Position numbers and translations under genes: made by a program
Shown here: positions 31,480 through 43,654 of the stretch, piece after piece
Layout of the letters: the number at the start of each line of letters is the position of its first letter
Position numbering within the stretch: the stretch's first letter is position 1
Notes under the pieces: generated by a model
The model's input: only the letters and a program-made list of their open reading frames with translations
Database searches by the model: none
What the model was told of the DNA's origin: nothing
Assembly: GCA_037349315.1 (NCBI GenBank)
Contig: JBAIAC010000026.1
Coordinates: 2,790,001-2,854,000, forward strand
Length of the DNA: 64,000 nucleotides
Reading direction: 5' to 3'
Source: Chelydra serpentina
Lineage: Eukaryota > Chordata > Testudines > Chelydridae

Positions 31480-32205
31480 TGAGCGACTTCTCTTCCACTT
31501 TTTCTTAACTCATGTTTCCCTCCCCCACCCAATGGTTATTCACTTACAAAATCAGGAACATAGGGAATCCTGTGCTGTGTATTAGTGATAGGGGAACTAC
31601 CCCTAGTATCTAGGACTTCGTGGTTGCCAATTTGCTGCAAACAGCCACTTAATAGTGACAACAGGGCTAGCCCTCAGATCCTCCTGCTTAAAAAGCACCA
31701 TCCCCTAGCACTTCAGTTAAAGGAGATGCTTTATAACTATTAACAGTACAGGGCTTATGACACGTAGAGGAGCAGTTCTTATTTTATACATTTTTATACA
31801 GGAGTAATAGTGACACACAAATCACAGCCAGTTCACAATATGCTGTCTTTATTTCTTCCATTGGCTTTTTTCTCTCTGTACTGTTTGCTTTTTTTTCAGT
31901 CTCTCCTAAGTACAACATGAACCCAGCAATGTACTGGTTAGTCAAAACTTTGAGGGGTTCAAAATTCAGCAAAACGACTTTCTGCTGAATTGATGCAATG
32001 CAGAGGAATGTGTGTGAATCTGAGAAGGTCTGAAACATGACTCGTTGTGGGCTGATCTGCCAGACACTTAGACACGCTCAGAGATGGATGGGCTGAGATG
32101 CCCACATTTTTTTCACGGTTTGTCATTGTGCATTTGTGCATTTTGCACCATTGGACTGGTAAAGTTCAGTCCAATAGTGATTAACCCCTGTCTGTCTCAA
32201 TGCAG
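31480..32205. other. HYDIN intron before fifth exon
   Basis: About 700 bases with no supported feature apart from the polypyrimidine tract and acceptor at its end. Confidence 0.45.
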
Positions 32206-32519
32206 CCCAGGACACTAGAGACTGGAGAGGAGCAGCATCTCTCCATCAGGTTTGACCCTTCCTACAGAAAGGATTTGAACACCCGGGTTGCAGAGGAGGT
32301 CCTGACTATCCGGTATCTGGAACACCCTCATGAGGACCAGGTCACCCTTCGGGGTGAAGTGCACTTCCCAAACCTCCACTTCCAGACTATGGATTTGGAT
32401 TTCGGCTGCATCTTGAATGACACCGAGGTTGTACGTTACATCAAAATGACCAACTGCAGCCCGCTCCTCGTCAAGTACCACTGGTCCTTCCTGATGGACA
32501 GCTATGGGAACCAAATAAG
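32206..32519 (+). CDS. HYDIN: HYDIN internal exon (last seen in window)
   Basis: This is the longest of the five exons: 104 codons plus two bases, beginning PRTLETGEEQHLSIRFDPSY and ending WSFLMDSYGNQI. The acceptor is ctcaatgcag at 32205 and the donor is gtaggg at 32520. It finishes one ASH domain (RFDPSYRKDL...VTLRGEVHFPNL) and starts the next (MDLDFGCILNDTEVVRYIKM then TNCSPLLVKYHWSF). Motifs of the 'LDFG.ilN.t...y..m.N.S.l...Y.W' type are the hallmark of this repeat class in HYDIN. It leaves phase 2. No following exon was found in the remaining 31 kb of the window. Confidence 0.87.
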
Positions 32520-35500
32520 GTAGGGGTGGCATTGCCTAATCTATTATCCTTGGAGCTGTCCTCTTTCTTGTGTTAGTGTTTTGTTCCTCCGTGAAACCCA
32601 AGACTCTTTCCTTGGAATTGGACTGATTGCTTTAAACTTTCTCCATTTGGAAATCGTTCCCACTGTCTCTGCTCTGACAACCTGCCAGTTTGATAGGGGG
32701 AAGCTAGCTGCGTGAAAGCCAGATGAGGTGCTGGGGAGGCAATATCCATCCTGCTAAACTAAGGCCACAATAGGAGTTGGCAGAGTAGCCCCCTACCTTT
32801 GCAGCTGCTTGTCTAATCGATGGACTCAATTGCAGCTGAAGCCCTTTCATATCATTTGTGGGAGGTGTTGGGGCCAATGGATGCACAAAGCCCAATATCC
32901 CATAGTTATGCCCATGCCACCAGCCTGTTCATGACATTAATAGTGCAGAGGCCCAGTCTACTCCCCCTCCACTGCGAAGCCTGGTGCAGCCCCGGGGGCG
33001 GGGGGGGGGGCGGTGTAAGGTGGTATGGAGGGCTTTATCAGGCCTCCTGGCCCAGTGGGGGATTCTGCCCCTAGTAGGGCTTCTTTTTTTCTAACCTGTT
33101 AAAGTGCTTATCACACGCACTGAACTGTTGTTAAAAACAGTCTTTAAAGGAATAGTGAGTTCTGTAGCTCAGCCATAAATGTTCTCTGGTCAGCTATCAA
33201 TGCTGTCTGCCTGCATGGTCTTAGGGAATCCGAACTGCTCAGCTTTGTTTTCAGGGTTCCCAAGCCAAGGAAAAGGGTTGATCCGATCTTGCAGTATAAC
33301 CATGAGAGCACTTCTATAAATACATGCCCAGCAGCTCTCCCCAGCTCAGCACAATACAAAAGTAGAGTTTGGGCAGTTATTCTAATTACAGTAGCAAATG
33401 TTTTTTTCAGAATGCCCCCAGAAACCTAACAAACTTAACCGCGCAGTATTGATGTGCTACCATTCTGAATAACATAAGCCATCGATAAACAATTTCACTT
33501 AGGAAACTGGGGTCTGGCCCACAGGAGGGACCTTTTGGGAAGTGGAGGAGATCAGATATTGATACTTGGAGAGTTTGGGGAGTAAACTCAGGCATTGGAG
33601 TAACTCATTCAGGGTTTGAGCCTGCCACCAAGTGCTGGGTGCCCTGAGCTCCCGCTGAAGTTCATGCCCCTTGCAAAATCAGGCTAGCAAGGATCCCAGG
33701 ATAGAGAAGAGAGAGAAAAAGGCTGGGGAGGCAGGTGGAATATGGTGGAGTGGGGAAAAGGCATAGGCTGCTATATCAATGCTTGGAGGCTCCAGTCATC
33801 TCCAGGGAAATTAGATTAATGTTTAATTACAAGCTAAAGAGAGACTCTAATGTTGGTTATTGAACAGTGGTTATACATTTTAGAGTAAGGTAAGTGAGGT
33901 AAGCACATTACTGTGAAGCTGGCATGGAATTAATTTCATCTGTGACCATTCGCTGGCTGAGTGCCTAGGTAGCTGCTGTTATGGTTTAAATATCTTTGCA
34001 TTTTTGGAAACACGAGGCCCAAATCCACTTCCAGGTTTTAATGACCAATGTCCATGTAAATCTGTTCCATTGAGTCTGAGCCTGTGATGTGCAGAGCGCT
34101 TCCTGCTGGGTGCAGAGTGCATTCAGCTCCTACTGACTCCACGGGGCCCTATGCTCCAATGGGCTCTGGCTTGTTCCTTTTCCTGCTTGTTAACGCGATG
34201 GAATTTAGGAGAGCGGCTCATTCGCTATTCTGCTCTGCTTGTTAGTTAAGCAGCAATGTACTCTCTATCCATCCCTCAGCAGACACTACATGACTCTCCA
34301 CAGCAGAACTGGGGCCCCAGGTCCATCTCCGAGCTAGCACTTCAAATTCCTCATTAAGTGGCCAATCTCAGAGCATCGTCTCAGAGATTTCTATTCTGCA
34401 TTAAACACTATTGGTATTGTACAGTCTAAATAATCATGTGGCGCTAACTCAGCTTGACGTTGTGGTAGTTAAACATCAGGTTCCATGAATTGAAATCAGT
34501 GTAGTTTAGCCATCTGTCTACCCATCCACCCATTGCCAACCACTGGCGTGTTTGAGTCTCATTGAGATTAACATGTCCATTTTGGCTGGGAGAGAAGATT
34601 GTGTCTTTAGTTTTATTTCCTTTGGATGGACAGGATCCTGCAATCAGATTTTTCTTCTTTTAATTTCTTTTTTGCCTTTTATTTTTCTTCTCCTTCCCTC
34701 TTGCTTCTCTATTACCACTCTGATCAGAACCGCAGATAAGCAGCACATGCCAAATCATTCCTGCACTATTACCAAGCTCACACATGGTTCCAAAACTCAG
34801 TTGCCTTCTCTGGCTTTGCTCAGCCAGCTGCCTCTATGAGTTATTGAGCCTGGCATTTGTTGTTCTGTACCTGTGTAGTTATAAATGGACCTGAAACAAA
34901 ATCCCAGATCCAAACATCCCTGACATTGTGGTAGGTCAGATCTGAATCCAGGTTTTGCAGAAGACCCTTAATAAAATATTGGGTTGAAACAAAACCCCAG
35001 AACCATACTTAGGACCATACTTAGAACCTTGAACTTTATGTTAGGATGGGGCTGGATGCAGATCCAAGTATTGTGTCATATCTCTTGTCAAGTTTCTCAT
35101 GAATTCCCCTAGACAGTGGACGGAAGGTTGATTGTATTCAGAAGGAGATGTCAAACTCCACAACCCACATTGTTTGGAATCCTCTATGGACTGAAGAAGC
35201 AAAACTCAAAGGATGTACATGACTTTCTTTTTAAATAACTGGCTCTATCCCTCTAAGCAGGTAGTGCAGAGCACACACCCTGGATAATCTCCAAACTTAC
35301 CTGCATCCTAAGGTTTCCCTTCTTTGTTATCTTAAATAACAAGCCTCAACGTCCTCCAGAGCACTGCTGTTCCTAAGGTTTATTCCTGCATGACTCCTCT
35401 TCCCCGGTGTCTAGTTCTCTCTTGCCTGAGAGAGAGAGACAACCTTTTAACCACCTGATTTAGAGCTAAAAGGAACCACCAGATCTAGCTGCCAGGTGAG

Positions 35501-38500
35501 TCAGCAGAATGGTTCTGCATCTCTGTGTGTGGTCTTACCACTGTCTGAATGCCATACATAGAACATCTTCCCTTTGCTGAACTGACATCTGTAGAGAACA
35601 TGAACCCCTTGGCTAGAGGTCATTCTTAATGGAAAGTACCTAAGGGCCTGATCCCATTCTTACTTCAGTTCAAAGTTTGCTGTGTTAAATATATAGGATC
35701 AAACTATGTCAGCCTTCCCTCTCCGGCTAGGATTTTCCCAGCCGTTTCCTTTTAACAGAATAGGATCTTTTTTCCCTCCCTGATGGAGCTTCCTTTGATG
35801 TGAACACCTTCCAGTAATCCTCCTTGCTCTCCCCCCCTAACCTGGCATGCCACATTACAAGGCCCTGCAATCCACATTTCATGTGGCATGAATGCTTTCA
35901 TTTCATGTGGCTCGATGCTGGCATGAATCCTTTGTTCCTTTTTAATTCTCTTAAGGAAAAGAAAGAAAGAAAAAAAAATGCAATGAAAAACAAGACAAGG
36001 CAAAAATGCAACAGTAATAGACTGACAGTGAATGAATAGAAAAAATATTAACACAAGCAACAGTAATATACACTGGAATCCACAGAAAGACTTCACGGGG
36101 AAAGTACTCTGATACGAGAGAGCCTGAGATAAATGACAAGGGCATTAAATTCTTCTCACCTCTTTCCCCCATCACCTCTGTTATTTGTTATTTTTATGTC
36201 TTACTTGGACTGTAGGCTACCCTGTGGACACCTGCAATGCTGTCTAAATAATACTAGTAATGAGTGGGATATGCGCAAATGAATGCAGGTAGGAATCCTG
36301 GAATAAATCTGACAACAGAATACATTCTTTAGCAGTGTTTGTCTCTCCTGTCAATGGAGGAACAGTTTGACAGATCGGTATGAAAAAAAATGGTCTTTCA
36401 TTTCATAAAGATGGAGCTTCATGTAACTAAGGCTCTGGACTTCAATCAGCCTTTTCTTCTGATGTGCCAGTCCGAATATCATGAATGTCAAGAGAAAAGA
36501 ACAAGTGTCTCTGTATTTGTGAGTGGCTTATGAATGTCTGTGTACTTGTGGACAGATATTATGGAACTTGAGAAGATGTCATCAAACCAAACATATGAGC
36601 AGAGCAAGTCTATTTCAGCTTTGATACCAGCTCCCCAAAGAAGATTAAAAATAAATAAAATACGAGTGCTCAAAAAGGAACCAGAGCCAGGAGCAAGTAA
36701 ATCCATGTCACTGCTAAGCTTATCTTAAAGACATAAATGCGGATAGCTTGATATTGGGAAGAGAAGCAGGAGGAGAGGGGAGGGTTATTTGTTGTTTCTC
36801 AATGTCTTCGCAAGCCTCCCTCTCTGTTTGGGTTCACCTTCTTAATGCAGATCAGTTTGCAATATTCTGCCCCTCCTTCCTCTCCAGTGCTTTGCTGCTT
36901 TCTGAATAACTGGGATTTATGGCATGCATGTGCCGTGTAGACTTATCACTGCTCCCCTTCTGTTTGAGTGTCCAACAATATCCCTGAAGTTTGCAGTCCG
37001 CTCACTCTCTAGGTACTGAGGGCCAGATTCTGGTCTCAGCTACGCTTGTGCAAATGTGGGGTAATTCCACCGGGTTCAGCACAACTGTGCAAAAGAGATC
37101 AAAATCTTCAAAATGACTCCATAGGAGGGTGTAATTTGGGGGCAACTTTGAATGTATTTGTTTTTTCAGGGCTGAGAGCTTGGCAGTGATGGGCACTGCA
37201 TTTCTCCCACCTAGATGAGTGTGGCTCATGTCATGCTTTCACATGGCTGAGTAGTAAGCAGACCCATTGAGTGGGGAGTGTGATGTAATTAGTACAAAGG
37301 ATTTGGGGGTTGTAGAAAACACACTACTTGGATTAAAAGCACTGCAAGTCCCATACAGGATAGAATCAGACAATTGATGGCATCTCTTGTACATCATCCT
37401 ATCCCAGCGGTTGGAATGGGAGTCTCCAGTACAGAACATTGCGAGGTCTCCCATGGTCTGCAGTTAGCTGGTGGCAGTGCTGTTCTCGCCCTCCCCTGTT
37501 TTTAGATAGGAGACGACTCTAATGCCACTTAGATGTATGATGACTTTTCTCCTCTCTTGTGCCAGTGACTACTGCAGACACTGCAAGTGACAGGAGAACC
37601 AGCTGAGCCACAGAGAATTAGACTTTTTTTCTTTGCTCTCTGAATGAATTTCTTAATGGTTATTTTATATTTGAAACTTCAGTACAGTTCCACTGCAGAC
37701 TGAAATTTCCCACTTGTAAATGCCGCTATCCCTGTATTAAGTAGATACAATGTCTGTTGCTCTCGTTCTCTGCTTATATAAGACTGAAACTCAGAGGCTG
37801 TGCTCTGCATGGTTCTGACACGGGTAACACTATTGGCTATTTATGAAACAATGTTGATTTCAGCTGTGGGAGCAGTGTGCTGTGGTATCTATCAGGGCTG
37901 AGCTCAGGCATTGGCATTGATTTAGGAATCATTGCTGTCTCCTTCCCTTCTTGTTTCTGTCTGTGCACTAACTACATGTGCTGTCGATGAAATCTCTATG
38001 GCAGGACATGGTGTTTGCTTCTGTTTGTTCATTGACCTTCTGCTGTTGTGTGAAGCAATGACACTGAGGGTGTCACAATCTTTCACAGCTGATCTGTCTT
38101 ATTTTCCAAGTGGCTCAGTACCACAGATCGCGCTGAGTATTTGGTGCTGAAGAACTACTTAGATCCTCTGGCATCATTCTGTCCAAGAATGCTGTACCCT
38201 TCATTGTTGATATTCTTTCATCTTATTCTGGTCTCCTCTATTCTGGTTTCTATATCACACCTATCACTGTAGTATCTGAGTACTGTTAAAGACTTGGAGA
38301 TGGGGCCAAGCCACGGAATTTGGATCCAGATTTCTATAACCTTCAGTTTGGGAGTGCTTTTGAACCTGAGATTTTGGTTTTGATTGATGTCTAATCAAAA
38401 GTGAATACACTTTAAAAAGAAATAAGCAGTATTGAGTGGGCAGAGTGCACCCTACAGCACCTACCGTCAATGGTCTGCCATCAAAGGACTGCCTCAGCTC

Positions 38501-39390
38501 AGCCCAGGTAGCCTGTGAGCTCAGACAGGACCCTCATAACACAAGGTGGTATGGCTGCAGATCCCTATGGATAATTGTGACTTAGACCCAATCCTCAAAG
38601 GTATTTTAGGAACATAATTCCCTTTGATTTTGATGTGAATTGGGTGCCTGAAATACTTTTGAGGCTCTGGGGCTTAGTTCTGTCGAGATGTGTTCAGGAA
38701 TCTTATACACTAGACCACTGAAAAATAATCTTCCTGGTGCCATCAAGTGTTCTCTGTGGCTCATCCCAAGAAAGTGACACGGATGCTCTTGTGACTTACT
38801 TCTTTTAACACTGTGGGTTTTCACCCCAGAGGTGGCGGCCTTCACGGGTGAAGTGCTCCCTGTATAGTGTGCATCTCAGTTTGTTTATAAAGTACCTCCG
38901 GATCTTTTGCATCCTATTAGATGCTTTTAGGGCAGGTGAGAAGACTGTCACAGTCAGAGAGAACATTCCCCAGGAAATTCAGCCATGTGGTTCTCATTCA
39001 GAAGGGATTCACTAGTTATGTGCTGAAGCTCTGTCATCCACATACATTAATGAGGAAGCAGGAGGTGGGCCCAGCTCAGAGCAGAAGTAATACCCAAATT
39101 TAGTCTAACAGGCATGCAGCATAAGGCAGAGATACTGATGGGGCTGACCAATGAAGGAATCAGCAGCACGGGGGAACACAAGGTACAAGATAATTGCTAG
39201 ATAACCTGGGTGACAGACAGTAAGGGAGGAGTTAGGGCTTGTTGGCTGCTGCTTTGAGTGAGTCACCCAAAGTGACTGGTATTACGTACCAATAGAACTG
39301 GAGTGGCGATAGCTCAATACAATACATTCAGCTTATACAAGCACTTTTGGAAATTGTAAAATGCCATCCCTCTAATTGCCACAATTTAGC
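32520..39390. other. Long repeat-poor HYDIN intron
   Basis: Nearly 7 kb without a young LINE or SINE, the longest such stretch in the window. There is a G-rich run at 32994-33013. An exon-like stretch at 36555-36694 has AG and GT borders but meets a stop in the phase required after 32519. No other exon was identified. Some AT-rich, purine-run sequence near 35950-36050. Confidence 0.5.
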
Positions 39391-40059
39391 AATTCATTTT
39401 TCCCACCATGTGCCATTTCCCACATACTAGCATTTGTGCAGCCTGTCATTACTCCTGAGGGCATTCTGCACCAAACAACTAATAATTCTGCGCACCATAT
39501 TTTAAAATTCTGCAAATTTTATTTGTCAATAAAGAAATGTGGAGGCTTCAGCCTGGCAACAGGAGCACAGGCACAGAGGTGGGAGATCACCCTGCAGCCC
39601 ATCCCCTCGGAAACAGATTCGGTGGTGAGGCTGCACCCAACCCTGACACAGTGCAAGGGCCAGACCTGCCCCAGAAACACCCCGGGGCCATGCCCCTCCA
39701 TGCCAAGCACACTAGATGTAGGCAGGCAGGCTCAGCCCAGCAGTGTGACGAGATCCAGGTGTGGGGTGATAGGGTTCTGTGTGGGGCAGTCAAGGTGCAG
39801 GCGTCTTGGTGAGGGGTTTGGGTGCAGGGCATCTGGATGAACGGGCTCGTTGGGGCTGGTTCTGGGTGCAGAAGCACTGGGACTCTTCAGGGGGTCCAGG
39901 TGAAGGTGGTTGGGGCTCATTGGGGGGGGGTCTGGGTGAGGAGGGCTCAGCGTGGGTGTGGGTTGCTGGCTTCATGGGGTGTGGGTCTGGGTGCTGGCTT
40001 GCTATGGCTCAGTGGGGTGGGGGTCTGGTGCCAAGGGCTTGTTCCTCCTACCGGGAGGA
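39391..40059. repeat. G-rich repeat, left part (split by CR1)
   Basis: It begins tgtcattactcctgagggca and has an AT-rich head (attctgcgcaccatatttta). It becomes a ggggtctgggtg / ggtgcagg-type imperfect minisatellite. The same text resumes at 43124 after the CR1, so the LINE inserted into it. The open frame starting at 39779 passes through this GC-rich part by chance before entering CR1 ORF2. Confidence 0.6.
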
Positions 40060-40126
40060 AGCACAAGTAGGTGAGTGCAAGAGGGGAGGGCTCCTGCCCC
40101 ATACTGGGACAGCAGGACGATCAGTG

Positions 40127-43037
40127 AGTTATCTTAAATGCCTATACACAAATGCAAGAAGCCTGGGGAACAAGCAGGGAGAACTGGAAGTCCTGGCACA
40201 GTCAAGGAATTATGATGTAATTGGAATAACAGAGACTTGGTGGGATAACTCACACGATTGGAGTACTGTCATGGATGGATATAAACTGTTCAGGAAGGAT
40301 AGGCAGGGCAGAAAAGGTGGGGGAGTTGCGTTGTATGTAAGAGAGCAGTATGACTGCTTAGAGCTCCAGTATGAAAGTGCAGAAAAACCTGAGAGCCTCT
40401 GGATTAAATTTAGAAGTGTGAGCAACAAGGGTAATGTCGTGGTGGGAGTCTGCTACAGACCACCAGACCAGGGGGATGAGGTGGAGGAGGCTTTCTTCCA
40501 GCAACTAACAGAAGTTGCTAGATCACAGGCCCTGGTTCCCATGGGTGACTTTAATCACCCCAAAATCTGCTGGGAGAGCAATAAAGCGGTGCACAGACAA
40601 TCCCGAAAGTTTTTGGAAAGTGTAGGGGACAATTTCCTGGTGCAAGTGCTGGAGGAACCAACTAGGGGAAAAGCTCTTCTTGACCTGCTGCTCACAAACA
40701 GGGAAGAAATAGTAGAGGAAGCAATAGTGGATGGGAACCTGGGAGGCAGTGACCATGAGATGGTCGAGTTCAGGATCCTGAGACAAGGAAGAAAGGAGAG
40801 CAGTAGAACAGAGACCCTGGACTTCAGAAAAGCAGACTTTGACTCCCTCAGGGAATGGATGGGCAAGGTCCCCTGGGAGAATAACATGATGGGGAAAGGA
40901 GTCGAGGAAAGCTGGCTGTATTTTAAAGAATCCTTATTGAGGTTGCAGGAACAAACCATCCCGATATGTAGAAAGAAAAGTAAATATGGCAGGCGACCAG
41001 CTTGGATTAACAGCGAAATCCTTGCTCGTCTTAAACACAAAAAAGCAGTTTACAAGAAGTGGAAGATTGGACAAATGACCAGGGAGGAGTATAAAAGTAT
41101 TGCTCAGGCATGCAGGAGTGAAATTAGGAAGGCGAAATCACACTTGGAGTTGCAGCTAGCCGGAGATGTTAGGAGTAACAAGAAGGGTTTCTTCAGGTAT
41201 GTTAGAGACAAGAAGAAAGTCAAGGAAAGTGTGGGCCCCTTGCTGAATGAGGGAGGGAACCTAGTGACAGAGGATGTGGCGAAAGCTAGTGTACTCAATG
41301 CTTTTTTTGCCTCTGTCTTCACAGACGAGGTCAGCTCCCAGACGGCTGCACTCCGCAGCACGGTATGGGGAGGAGGTGACCAGCCCTTTGTGGAGAAAGA
41401 AGTATTTCGGTACTAGTTAGAAAAGCTGGACGAGCACAAGTCCATGGGGCCAGATGCACTGCATCCGAGGGTGCTAAAGGAGTTGGCCAATGAGATTGCA
41501 GAGCCATTGGCCATTTTCTTTGAAAAATCATGGCAATCGGGGGAGGTCCCGGATGATTGGAAAAAAGCTAATGTAGTGCCCATCTTTAAAAAAGATCCGG
41601 GGAACTACAGGCCAGTCAGTCTCACCTCAGTCCCTGGAAAAATCATGGAACAGGTCCTCAAGGAATCAATTCTGAACCACTTAAAGGAGGGGAAAGTGAT
41701 CAGGAACAGTCAGCATGGATTCACCAAGGGCAAGTCATGCCTGACTAACCTAATTGCCTTCTATGATGAGATAAGTGGCTCTGTGGATGAGGGGAAAGCA
41801 GTGTATGTGCTATTTCTTGACTTTAGCAAAGCTTTTGATACAGTCTCCCACAGTATTCTTGCCAGCAAGTTAAAGAAGTATGGGCTGGATGAATGGACTG
41901 TGAGGTGGATAGAAAACTGGCTAGATGGTCGGGCTCAATGGGTAGTGATGAATGGTTCCATGTCTAGTTGGCAGCTGGTATCAAGTGGAGTGCCCCAAGG
42001 GTCGGTGCTGGGGCCGGTTTTGTTCAATATCTTCATTAACGATCTGGAGGATGGTGTGGACTGCACCCTTAGCAAGTTTGCAGATGACACTAAACTGGGA
42101 GGAGTGGTTGATACGCTGGAGGGTAGGGATAGGATACAGAGGGACCTAGACAAATTAGAGGATTGGGCCAAAAGAAATCTGATGAGGTTCAACAAGGACA
42201 AGTGCAGAGTCCTGCACTTACGATGGAAGAATCCCATGCACTGCTACAGACTAGGGACCGAATGGCTGGGCAGCAGTTCTGCAGAAAAGGACCTAGGGGT
42301 TACAGTGGACGAAAAGCTGAATATGAGTCAACAGTGTGATCTTGTTGTCAAGAAGGCTAATGGCATTTTGGGTTGTATAAGTAGGGGTATTTCCAGCAGA
42401 TCAAGGGACGTGATCTTTCCCCTCTATTCGGCACTGGTGAGGCCTCATTTGGAGTACTGTGTCCTGTTTTGGGCCCCACACTACAAGAAGGATGTGGATT
42501 AATTGGAAAGAGTCCAGCGGAGGGCAACAAAAATGATTAGGGGGCTGGAGCACATGACTTCTGAGGAGAGGCTGAGGGAACTGGGATTGTTTAGCCTGCA
42601 GAATTGAAGAATGAGGGGGGATTTGATAGCTGCTTTCAACTACCTGAAAGGGGGTTCCAAAGAATCATAGAATATCAGGGTTGGAAGGGACCTTAGAAGG
42701 TCATCTAGTCCAACCCCCTGCTCAAAGCAGGACCAATCCCCAATTTTTGCCCCAGATCACCAAATGGCCCCCTCAAGGATTGAACTCACAACCCTGGGTT
42801 TAGCAGGCCAATGCTCAAACCACTGAGCTATCGACTGTTCTCAGTGGTAGAAGATGACAGAACAAGGAATAATGGTTTCAAGTTGCAGAGGGGGAGGTTT
42901 AGGTTGGATATTAGGAAAACATTTTCTCTAGTAGGGTGGTAAAGCACTGGAATGGGTTACCTAGGGAGGTGGTGGAATCTCCTTCCTTAGAGGTTTTTAA
43001 GGTCAGGCTTGACAAAGCCCTGGCTGGGATGATTTAG
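40127..43037 (+). pseudogene. CR1 ORF2: endonuclease and reverse transcriptase
   Basis: The AP endonuclease is readable at once: CLYTNARSLGNKQGELE (Asn), VIGITETWWD (Glu), GGGVALYVRE, VGVCYRPPDQ (Tyr), MGDFNHPKICW (Asp/Asn) and GSDHEMVEF (catalytic Asp-His). The RT follows: [52 protein letters not shown] and [10 protein letters not shown] (both metal-binding Asp intact). One TAG at 41414-41416 interrupts the linker ([13 protein letters not shown]) without a frame change. A TAA at 42500-42502 follows HYKKDVD, and a TGA lies near 42605 (LQN*RMRG). The SINE removes about 13 bases before the final tail, which ends AGMI near 43034. Not functional as written. Confidence 0.92.
42663..42832 (-). mobile_element. 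Cry-type SINE inside CR1 ORF2
   Basis: Minus-strand SINE: tail aatcatagaatatcagggtt at 42663, head ending accactgagctatc at 42832. CR1 text stops at ggggttccaaag and resumes at gactgttctcagtggtagaa. About a dozen LINE bases (aggatggattta) are gone at the junction. The SINE is therefore younger than this LINE. Confidence 0.92.
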
Positions 43038-43123
43038 TTGGGGATTGGTCTTGCTTTGAGCAGGGGGTTGGACTTGATGACCTCCTGAGGTCCCTTCCAC
43101 CCCTAATATTCTATGATTCTATG

Positions 43124-43654
43124 AGTGGTCCATGTGCAGGTGGGGTAGGGCTTGTTGGGTGGGGGCTCGGTTGTAGGGGGTGGTCCGGGTGCAGGGGTGG
43201 GATCCGGAGGCAGGGAGGTGGGGCTCAGTGGGGAGTCAGGGTGCAGGGGGGCTCCGGATGCAGAGGGTGAGGCTTGCCGGGGTGTGGGTTCAGGTGCAGG
43301 GGGCTCGGTGGGGATGGTCCTGGGTGCAAGGGGTGAGGTTTGGTGTGGCGATCTCGGTATGAGGCGGGTCCAGATGCATGGGGATTGGGCGGATAGGAGA
43401 GCAGCTCCCTGTGCAGTGATCCGTCCCGCCAACAGCTGAGGAGCGATGGAGGCAGGAAGCGGAGGGGTGTGGAGCTTCCTGCAGCCGGAGAGGTTTCTGG
43501 GGGTGGATCTGACAAAGCCCTGGCCACTCCTTGCAGGGGAAGAGAAAGTCCTGTCCTCCCCAGCCCAGCTGGGACTAGCAGCTGGGTAGAAGCCACTGGC
43601 TGGGGTGTCCCCAGCCCTCTCCTCCAGTGATTTGCCTCTCCGCTAGCTGCTTCT
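43124..43654. repeat. G-rich repeat, right part
   Basis: Continues the 39391-40059 repeat: ggtccatgtgcaggtggggt, then ggctcggttgtagggggtgg and similar units. It has no coding signature; the open frames are composition artefacts. Confidence 0.6.

Larger units (their letters stand above)
40060..43123 (+). mobile_element. Most complete CR1 LINE in window
   Basis: This roughly 3-kb copy lacks the ORF1 region. It runs from just before the endonuclease domain through RT, C-terminal tail and 3' UTR to the ttctatgattctatgag end at 43123. A Cry-type SINE interrupts it at 42663-42832. Frames are nearly intact, so it is among the youngest LINEs here. Confidence 0.95.

Noticed and set aside
36555..36694. 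Next HYDIN exon, with AG before 36555 and GT after 36694
   Set aside because: Joined to the phase-2 end of the 32519 exon it reaches TGA within five codons, and its residues do not look like an ASH repeat.
39779..40126. N-terminal extension of the CR1 ORF2 frame
   Set aside because: The first hundred residues read through a G-rich repeat; LINE homology starts only near CLYTNARS.
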